Source of the DNA: Planctomycetaceae bacterium
Lineage (GTDB): Bacteria; Planctomycetota; Planctomycetia; Pirellulales; Pirellulaceae
DNA length: 7,360 nt
Reading direction: 5' to 3'
NCBI GenBank assembly: GCA_002702965.1
Contig: PADE01000031.1
Span: 1-7,360 of the forward strand
In this document: positions 1 to 4,851 of the stretch, in pieces
Position numbering within the stretch: position 1 is the first letter of the stretch
Layout of the letters: the number at the start of each line of letters is the position of its first letter
Notes under the pieces: generated by a model
What the model was told of the DNA's origin: nothing
Seen by the model: the letters and a program-made list of their open reading frames with translations, nothing else
Database searches by the model: none
Program-made: the position numbers and the translations under genes

Positions 1-1372
1 CGTTATAGTTTCCCGCGTGTTGCGACAATAGATCCAACAATCGTCGCGCGCGTGCCGGTCCGATTCCCGGCAGCAACAACAGTACGCGGTTTCCCGCCAC
101 CCAATCCCGCGGGTTCTCGGCCAGACGGAGCAACGCCATCAGGTCTTTGAGGTGGGCCGTTTCGATAAACTTGAGGCCACCGTACTTAACGAAAGGTACA
201 TTGCGCCGCGCCAGCTCGGCTTCTACTACGCTGCTGTGGTGGGCGGCGCGAAACAGTACCGCCTGTTCGCGCAGTGCGATTCCCGCTTCGCGCTGTTCGA
301 GGATTTGCGTGACCAGATATTCCGCCTGTTCGTCTTCATTCTGACACGTCACGAGCTGCGGGGTTGCACCGCCTTGCCGCTCGGTCCAAAGCCGCTTCGT
401 GTACTGTTGCGTGGCTTCTGCGATCACCTGGTTCGTCAACGCGAGAATCGGCGTTGTGCTGCGGTAGTTCTGTTCTAGGCGGATGATCCGGGTGCCGGGA
501 AAGTGATCGGGAAAGTCCAGGATGTTGCGGACGGTCGCCGCCCGAAACGAGTAGATCGATTGCGCGTCGTCCCCCACCGCGGTGAGTCCAATGCCGGCCG
601 GCGACAGGTGACGCAGGATGTCCGCTTGGAGTCGGTTGGTATCCTGGTACTCGTCGACGAGTACCGCGTCGAATTGGCCGGCCACGCGCGGGCCGACGCG
701 GCGATCGGCGAGCATCCCCTGCCAAAACAGCAGCAGGTCGTCATAATCACAGATGTTGGCTTGGATTTTACGATCGACGTAGGCGCGAAATAATCGCTTG
801 AGATCCTCCACGTAATCCGCACACCAAGGGAAGTGCCCTGTGAGGATCTCTGTAAGTGGTTGCTGTGCGTTGACCGAATGGCTGTAGATTGCCAGACAGG
901 TTGTTTTGCGAGGAAAGCGTTTGTCGGTTCTGCTCAGATCCAGTTCGGTTCGCACGACATCCAGTAGATCTTCGGCATCACTGCGGTCGACGATAGTAAA
1001 CCCGTCATCGATGCCGATCGCCGTAGAGTGTCGGCGGAGCAAGCGGGTTGCCACGGCGTGAAACGTGCCGCCCCACACGCGGCGACTGAGCGACCCGGGC
1101 CGCATTGCGCCGCGTTGGTAGGAGGCGTGTAGCACTTCGTCGACCCGTCGCAACATTTCCGCAGCGGCGCGCCGGGTGAATGTTAACAGCAGGATCCGCG
1201 CTGGATCGACCCCTCCTTGGATCAAGTGCGCAACGCGGTGGACGAGTGTCCGCGTTTTACCGGTCCCGGCCCCGGCAATCAGCAGCAGCGGATCCTCACC
1301 GTGTAGGACTGCCCGTTGTTGTTGTGGGTTTAGACCTTCCAGCAGGTCGTTCGAGAGGGCCTCGGATGACAT
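1..1372 (-). CDS. UvrD/PcrA-type SF1A DNA helicase, N-terminal 457 residues (runs off left edge)
   Basis: ATP-dependent 3'-5' DNA helicase of the UvrD/Rep/PcrA family, expected to act in the cytoplasm on repair or replication intermediates. The minus-strand frame is open from the ATG at 1372 to the window edge. Motifs in order: Q-motif LNPQQQRAV (14-22); Walker A AGAGTGKT (33-40); motif Ia TFTRRAAAEM (64-73); GTFHAVATRLLRR shortly after; Walker B DEYQD (240-244); motif III GDDAQSIYSFRAA (267-279); motif IV LEQNYRS (299-305); then YGGLKFIE (397-404) and, near the edge, PGIGPARARRLL. Motifs V and VI should lie beyond the window, since family members are usually about 650-750 residues. The start fits because the Q-motif begins at residue 14, as is usual; the only Shine-Dalgarno-like sequence (ACAGGG) abuts the ATG. 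DEYQDTN and SFRAA differ from the classical E. coli UvrD motif III (GDDDQSIYRWRGA as I recall it), so this may be a paralogue; no gene symbol is assigned. It is divergent from the next gene. Confidence 0.94.
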   Translation of the reverse strand, partial: MSSEALSNDLLEGLNPQQQRAVLHGEDPLLLIAGAGTGKTRTLVHRVAHLIQGGVDPARILLLTFTRRAAAEMLRRVDEVLHASYQRGAMRPGSLSRRVWGGTFHAVATRLLRRHSTAIGIDDGFTIVDRSDAEDLLDVVRTELDLSRTDKRFPRKTTCLAIYSHSVNAQQPLTEILTGHFPWCADYVEDLKRLFRAYVDRKIQANICDYDDLLLFWQGMLADRRVGPRVAGQFDAVLVDEYQDTNRLQADILRHLSPAGIGLTAVGDDAQSIYSFRAATVRNILDFPDHFPGTRIIRLEQNYRSTTPILALTNQVIAEATQQYTKRLWTERQGGATPQLVTCQNEDEQAEYLVTQILEQREAGIALREQAVLFRAAHHSSVVEAELARRNVPFVKYGGLKFIETAHLKDLMALLRLAENPRDWVAGNRVLLLLPGIGPARARRLLDLLSQHAGNYN

Positions 1373-1460
1373 CCCTGTCTGCTTTCTGGAAACGTCCGTG
1401 AACCGAAACAGTCCGCAGTTGCATGCGTGGGGTGTTTGCTGCGAATGACTCTCGGTGCGT

Positions 1461-1488
1461 TTCGACACCCAATAGGAAATGATACCAT
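1461..1488 (+). promoter_or_regulatory. Possible sigma-70-like promoter for the PAL-like gene
   Basis: TTCGAC at 1461-1466 is followed, after 16 bases, by TACCAT at 1483-1488. A TG one base upstream gives an extended -10 look (TGATACCAT). Transcription would begin near 1495, leaving a leader of about 40 bases before the start codon. The match is partial and planctomycete promoters are poorly defined, so this is only a candidate within the 162-base divergent region 1373-1534. Confidence 0.25.
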
Positions 1489-1526
1489 GTAGCCGTAATT
1501 TGGTACCCGCCTCGTTCGTATTTGGT

Positions 1527-1534
1527 GAGGAAGG
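1527..1534 (+). promoter_or_regulatory. Strong Shine-Dalgarno, decides between two adjacent ATGs
   Basis: The purine run GAGGAAGG directly precedes ATGATG at 1535-1540. Its GAGG core lies 4 bases from the first ATG and 7 bases from the second, so the second ATG (1538) may be the true start. The difference is a single Met. Confidence 0.6.
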
Positions 1535-2599
1535 ATGATGATCACGAAGCGCGTTGGCCGCTGGGAATGTCAAAACCTTCTGTTGTGGTTCACCGGGCTG
1601 GTGGTGTCGTTGCCGATCGCCACGCTGACTGCGCAAACCAAGCTGGTCCCGCCGGGAGTCGACTATCCCCGGGTCAATCTAACCAGCGGTTATCGGCTCG
1701 CTCCCGACTGGCCCCGGCAGCGGTCCGATTACGCCTGGGAGGCGATGGCCGGAATCGCCGTCGATGCGCGGGGGTTCATCTGGACGCTCAACCGCGGCGA
1801 GATGCCGGTCCAGGTCTACAGCCCCGAGGGCAAGCTGATCCGGCAATGGGGGAGTGGCCTGTTTCAGAGTCCGCACCAATTGAGTATCGGTCCCCGTGGG
1901 CACATCTGGATTGCCGACTCTCACAATCACGCCGTCTATCAATTTGCGTCCGACGGTACCAAACTCATGACGCTCGGAATCCCAGGTAAGTTTGGCGACG
2001 ACGAAGATCATTTCAAAATGCCGACCGACGTGGTGGAGACCGAAGCCGGGGACATCTTTATTTCCGACGGATACCGCAACAACCGGGTTGTGCATTACAG
2101 CGCCGAAGGGAAATTCGTCAAGCAGTGGGGAAGCTTGGGTGTCGAAGTGGGGCAGTTCAGTCTGCCGCATTCGATCGCTGTCGATTCGGAGGGCCGTCTG
2201 TACGTTGCCGATCGCAATAACGCCCGGGTCCAAATTTTCGACCAGTCGGGAAAATTCCTCGCCCAGTGGAAAAACCTGATGGTCCCTTGGACGGTTCGCG
2301 TCACTGCGCGCGACGAAGTCTACGTTTGCGGAGCTTCTCCTTCGCACTGGAGAGAGGAAGATGTACAGCTCGGTATTCCTCCCAAGGACCAACTCGTAAT
2401 GAAACTCGATACCCGCGGTCGGGTGCTTTCTTGGTGGAAGTTTCCGTTGGGACAATGGGGTCCGGAAAAGAAGTCAAAACCAGGCGAGCTGGCTTGGGTA
2501 CACGGCTTAGGAGTCGACGCTCAGGGCAATCTGTTCCTGGGTGACATTATGGGCAAGAGGGTACAACGGTTTACTCGGATCGGTCATCCGTCCAAATAG
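1535..2599 (+). CDS. Exported NHL-repeat beta-propeller, peptidyl-alpha-hydroxyglycine alpha-amidating lyase (PAL)-like
   Basis: 354 residues. A basic start and hydrophobic stretch at about 14-32 ending near LTAQT indicate Sec export. From about 70 onward come NHL-type blades, each with a G.(I/L)(W/Y/F)(I/V).D core: GFIWTLNRG (80-88), GHIWIADSHNHAV (122-134), GDIFISDGYRNNRVV (172-186), GRLYVADRNNARVQ (220-233), and GNLFLGDIMGKRVQRF (331-346). From memory of eukaryotic PAL (rat numbering: Arg533, Tyr654, Arg706; zinc ligands His585, His690, His786), the counterparts are all present: R87, Y180, R227, H114 (SPHQL), H212 (LPHSI) and H323 (VHGLG). The segment PTDV to VQIF matches the PAL signature closely. 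In animals PAL cleaves peptidyl-alpha-hydroxyglycine to an amidated peptide and glyoxylate; the bacterial substrate is unknown and no monooxygenase partner lies here. An esterase gene follows 108 bases downstream on the same strand. Fold confidence is high; lyase activity is inferred. Confidence 0.92.
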   Translation: MMITKRVGRWECQNLLLWFTGLVVSLPIATLTAQTKLVPPGVDYPRVNLTSGYRLAPDWPRQRSDYAWEAMAGIAVDARGFIWTLNRGEMPVQVYSPEGKLIRQWGSGLFQSPHQLSIGPRGHIWIADSHNHAVYQFASDGTKLMTLGIPGKFGDDEDHFKMPTDVVETEAGDIFISDGYRNNRVVHYSAEGKFVKQWGSLGVEVGQFSLPHSIAVDSEGRLYVADRNNARVQIFDQSGKFLAQWKNLMVPWTVRVTARDEVYVCGASPSHWREEDVQLGIPPKDQLVMKLDTRGRVLSWWKFPLGQWGPEKKSKPGELAWVHGLGVDAQGNLFLGDIMGKRVQRFTRIGHPSK

Positions 2600-2605
2600 T
2601 GCCCC

Positions 2606-2633
2606 GATGCGAGACGGCATTCGGTCGCGCATC
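2606..2633 (+). repeat. Inverted repeat just after the PAL-like gene stop
   Basis: GATGCG-A-GAC (2606-2615) pairs with GTC-G-CGCATC (2624-2633), giving nine base pairs with one A/G mismatch around an 8-base loop. It begins 6 bases after the stop at 2599. No T-tract follows, so it is at best a factor-dependent or mRNA-processing structure between this gene and the esterase. Confidence 0.4.
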
Positions 2634-2697
2634 TCGAGACCGCCTGGTCGCGCTGTGTGGTCGATCGACAACCGCGTTGACCGGCGGCATGAAAAAC

Positions 2698-2703
2698 GAG
2701 GAA
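2698..2703 (+). promoter_or_regulatory. Shine-Dalgarno GAGGAA of the esterase gene
   Basis: GAGGAA ends 4 bases before the ATG at 2708 and supports that start over the internal Met codons at residues 19 and 24. The remaining bases of the 108-base gap (2600-2707) show no clear promoter. Confidence 0.55.
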
Positions 2704-2707
2704 TACG

Positions 2708-4000
2708 ATGGATACGAAACGCGTCTGGATTCCTTTGTGTGGACTGGCTTTGCATTGTGGAATGACATCGATCGGCATGACGCAGTTCAAGCCGAATTAC
2801 GACGAAGCACAGGTACCGCATTACGCCTTGCCCAATGCGCTGGTCGGTCGCTCCGGAGAGCGGGTCAGCACGGCCCGGCAATGGCGAGAGTCTCGTCGCG
2901 CCGAAGTCCTACGGCTCTTTCAGCAACAGGTCTATGGGCGCAGCCCGGAGCCGTCACCCGCGATGCGCTTTGAGATCGCATCGCGCGACGAGCGGGCGCT
3001 GTCGGGAGCCGCCGTTCGCAAACAGGTCGACGTGCTGTTCACTGGTAGTCCAGACGGTCCCCAAATGCGCATCCTGATCTACTTGCCGAAAGCCGCGAAA
3101 GGCCCTGTTCCCATGTTCCTAGGGCTGAATTTTGGCGGCAATCATACGGTTCGCAGTGAGCCGGGCATCGCCTTGTCGACGTCATGGATGCGACCTGGTG
3201 AGGGGGTGGAAAACAATCGAGCCACCGAACAGACTCGAGGTGCCGCCGCGGGCCGTTGGGCAGTCGAGAAGATCTTGGAACGGGGCTACGGCTTGGCGAC
3301 CATCTACTACGGTGACATCGACCCGGACTATCACGATGGCTTCCAGGACGGCGTGCACCCGGCATTCTACAAGGAGGGTCAGACCCGACCGGCGGCTGAC
3401 GAGTGGGGATCGATCGCCGCCTGGGCTTGGGGGCTGAGTCGGGCGATGGATTTCTTTGAAACCGATCAGACGATCGACCACCGGCGGGTAGCCGTGATCG
3501 GCCATTCACGTCTCGGGAAGACGTCGCTTTGGGCGGGTGCTCAAGACCTTCGTTTTGCGTTGGTGATCTCGAACAACTCCGGTTGTGGTGGTGCCGCGTT
3601 GAGCCGCCGCCGGTTCGGTGAAACCGTGGCTCGTATCAACACGTCGTTTCAACACTGGTTTTGCGGCAATTTCAAGGAATACAACGACCGTGAAGATGCA
3701 CTGCCGGTCGACCAGCACCAGCTGTTGTGCCTGATTGCCCCGCGACCGGTGTACGTAGCCAGCGCCGCGGAAGATCGTTGGGCGGACCCACGGGGCGAGT
3801 TTCTGGCGGCCTGGCATGCCGACGTGGTGTACCGCCTGTTGGGAGCGCGCGGAATCGCCGCGCTGGGGATGCCGCCGGTCGACCATCCTCTGAAAACGGG
3901 CACCATCGGTTACCACATTCGTTCTGGCGCGCACGATGTGACCGATTATGACTGGCAACAGTATCTCGACTTCGCCGATCTCCACTTCGCCCGTCGCTAG
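2708..4000 (+). CDS. CE15-family glucuronoyl esterase-like alpha/beta hydrolase, exported
   Basis: 430 residues, a normal length for bacterial CE15 enzymes, which cleave ester bonds between glucuronoyl groups and alcohols in lignin-carbohydrate or related polysaccharides. A short hydrophobic N-terminus (about 6-24) suggests a weak Sec signal; no lipobox is seen. CE15 features visible: NFGGNH (141-146), YYGDIDPD (200-207), the WGSIAAWAWGLSRAMD helix (233-248), and the nucleophile elbow GHSRLGK (265-271) with S267, R268 and K271. Later come SGCGGAALSRRRFGET (291-306, E305), APRPVYVASAAEDRWADP (D356, W358) and GAHDVTDYDW (H409). The likely triad is S267-D356-H409. The position 23 residues after the Ser, where fungal enzymes carry the catalytic Glu, is N290. 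K271, E305 and W358 look like substrate-binding residues by family analogy. It lies 108 bases after the PAL-like gene on the same strand, possibly co-transcribed, and is convergent with the acetyltransferase. Substrate cannot be read from sequence. Confidence 0.92.
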   Translation: MDTKRVWIPLCGLALHCGMTSIGMTQFKPNYDEAQVPHYALPNALVGRSGERVSTARQWRESRRAEVLRLFQQQVYGRSPEPSPAMRFEIASRDERALSGAAVRKQVDVLFTGSPDGPQMRILIYLPKAAKGPVPMFLGLNFGGNHTVRSEPGIALSTSWMRPGEGVENNRATEQTRGAAAGRWAVEKILERGYGLATIYYGDIDPDYHDGFQDGVHPAFYKEGQTRPAADEWGSIAAWAWGLSRAMDFFETDQTIDHRRVAVIGHSRLGKTSLWAGAQDLRFALVISNNSGCGGAALSRRRFGETVARINTSFQHWFCGNFKEYNDREDALPVDQHQLLCLIAPRPVYVASAAEDRWADPRGEFLAAWHADVVYRLLGARGIAALGMPPVDHPLKTGTIGYHIRSGAHDVTDYDWQQYLDFADLHFARR

Positions 4001-4007
4001 CAGCGAC
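3993..4007. terminator. Short hairpin across the esterase stop codon (weak terminator candidate)
   Basis: GTCGCT (3993-3998) and AGCGAC (4002-4007) form a perfect 6-bp stem with a 3-base loop that contains part of the TAG stop. It sits in the 73-base convergent gap between esterase and acetyltransferase, where a bidirectional terminator would be expected, but neither strand has a T-run next to it. The rest of the gap (4008-4073) shows only a G-run at 4013-4019. Confidence 0.25.
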
Positions 4008-4073
4008 TCGTTGGGGGGGAGTGGTGAATCGTCAGCCAATCCAGCGCACGCTCATCGCGCGGGGTACGGTGAT

Positions 4074-4571
4074 CTATGTGTCGGCGTCGTGGGTTGTATC
4101 GAGAGCCAGGCAATAATGGACTTGCCGGGCCACTTCCTCGAACCCCAGGTCGGGGTAAAGTGTTCGCCCGATTGCGTTCTGTTCTAGTGTTTCGATGCGG
4201 GCCAGCGTCAATCCGACGGTGCGGAACTGTGTCAGCGCATGTTCGATCAACTGGCGACCGATTCCCTGGCCACGCCAGCGGCGGTCGACCGCCAGGTTGG
4301 GGATATGGCCGATTCCCGCTTCTCGATCACACCAGGTGGTGATGTACCCAACGACGGCTCCTTCCTGTTCCGCGACATAGATCCCCCCTGGTTCGCGGTC
4401 CACATCCTGGTCCAGGTGCCGCACCTTGCGCCACTGCCAGTCGTGGTCTCGGACCATGCCGAACCGGTCTTCGATATTTCGGTCGATAGAAACTCCGTCG
4501 AAGGCTTCGACAGTGATTTCCTTGATGCGTGCCAACTCCCCGTCTTGAAACGGGCGGATCGTCGCAGCCAT
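4074..4571 (-). CDS. GNAT-family N-acetyltransferase (RimI-like)
   Basis: 165 residues, the usual size of a single-domain GNAT enzyme that transfers acetyl from acetyl-CoA to an amine in the cytoplasm. The protein opens with TIRPFQDGELARI (4-16), a standard GNAT beta1-alpha1 start. GGIYVAEQEGAVVGYITTW (62-80) forms beta2-beta4. Motif A follows as IPNLAVDRRWRGQGIGRQLIEHAL (90-113), with the acetyl-CoA pyrophosphate loop R100-x-x-G103-x-G105. LYPDLGFEEVARQVHY (138-153) is the usual C-terminal 'Y..LGF.E' signature. The frame is open further upstream, but residues before MRYVMAA look non-homologous (a run of Phe). Starts at 4571 and 4583 are both possible: AGGA at 4584-4587 is 12 bases from the first and directly against the second. 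The substrate is unknown. It lies 258 bases downstream of the TolC-like gene on the same strand and is probably transcribed separately. Confidence 0.9.
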   Translation of the reverse strand: MAATIRPFQDGELARIKEITVEAFDGVSIDRNIEDRFGMVRDHDWQWRKVRHLDQDVDREPGGIYVAEQEGAVVGYITTWCDREAGIGHIPNLAVDRRWRGQGIGRQLIEHALTQFRTVGLTLARIETLEQNAIGRTLYPDLGFEEVARQVHYCLALDTTHDADT

Positions 4572-4586
4572 GACGTAGCGCATTCC

Positions 4587-4608
4587 TGAAAAATCGAAAA
4601 AGAAAAAC
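4587..4608 (-). other. T-rich tract just upstream of the acetyltransferase start
   Basis: Read on the minus strand, this stretch is three T-runs of five separated by C or CGA, ending next to the AGGA preceding the possible start codons. It is conspicuous in otherwise GC-rich DNA. It could be a melted upstream region, a translation-enhancing leader, or the U-rich end of a terminator. Sequence alone does not decide. Confidence 0.35.
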
Positions 4609-4636
4609 AGCGGTGTTGGTCGGATTGCAGGATCGC

Positions 4637-4671
4637 TGATCTCGACACACGTTGGCGCGGTGCCGAGATCA
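4637..4671 (-). repeat. Perfect 8-bp inverted repeat between the TolC-like and acetyltransferase genes
   Basis: TGATCTCG (4637-4644) and CGAGATCA (4664-4671) are perfect complements around a 19-base loop that could add a CAC/GTG pairing. On the minus strand it lies 28 bases before the T-rich tract, too far for a standard intrinsic terminator. It could be a leader structure or a dyad operator for the acetyltransferase. Confidence 0.4.
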
Positions 4672-4720
4672 ACCCCGTTCCGCGTATTGTAGTGCGGCTG
4701 GATCGGCCCACCAGCCCGTA

Positions 4721-4739
4721 CCGAGCGTTGTCGGCTCGG
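4721..4739 (-). repeat. Small inverted repeat downstream of the TolC-like gene
   Basis: CCGAGC (4721-4726) pairs with GCTCGG (4734-4739) around a 7-base loop, and flanking bases extend it with one bulge (GTAC...GGTAC). It is about 100 bases past the TolC-like stop. No T-tract follows, so a terminator role is weak. Confidence 0.3.
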
Positions 4740-4821
4740 GTACCGCGAGTCCCCGCGCGTTGGAAATCGCACCCGGTCGGTTGGAACGCTACTGTGACCC
4801 GTTTCCCCGCTCCCGGAACGC

Positions 4822-4851
4822 GCGTCCCTCTGGCGCGTGCTCTAGGGACGC
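4822..4851 (-). terminator. Hairpin straddling the stop codon of the TolC-like gene (weak terminator candidate)
   Basis: GCGTCCCT (4822-4829) and AGGGACGC (4844-4851) are perfect 8-bp complements with a 14-base loop. The stem includes one base of the TAG stop (4842-4844) and the loop holds the rest. The stem is GC-rich but lacks a downstream T-run on the minus strand, so if it ends transcription it is not a canonical intrinsic terminator. Confidence 0.3.

Noticed and set aside
152..478. A 108-residue plus-strand open frame
   Set aside because: Antisense to the helicase coding sequence, no recognisable motif.
336..822. Two overlapping minus-strand open frames of 129 and 115 residues
   Set aside because: They lie inside the helicase gene in the two other minus-strand frames; the helicase frame carries all the motifs.
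1679..2455. A 258-residue minus-strand open frame
   Set aside because: It lies entirely antisense to the PAL-like gene, whose protein has clear conserved blades and active-site residues; the antisense product resembles nothing and follows from GC-rich codon use.
2600..2973. A plus-strand open frame of 124 residues crossing the gap and the start of the esterase gene
   Set aside because: It overlaps the esterase signal and N-terminal region in another frame, has no motif, and the GAGGAA before 2708 serves the esterase start.
3506..4039. A 177-residue minus-strand open frame in the esterase region
   Set aside because: Antisense to the catalytic half of the CE15-like gene, with no domain; the plus-strand frame explains this DNA.
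4572..4772. Longer 232-residue version of the acetyltransferase starting at 4772
   Set aside because: The extra 67 residues are low in complexity, include a Phe run from the T-rich tract, and precede the normal GNAT start; a start at 4571 or 4583 fits the family better.
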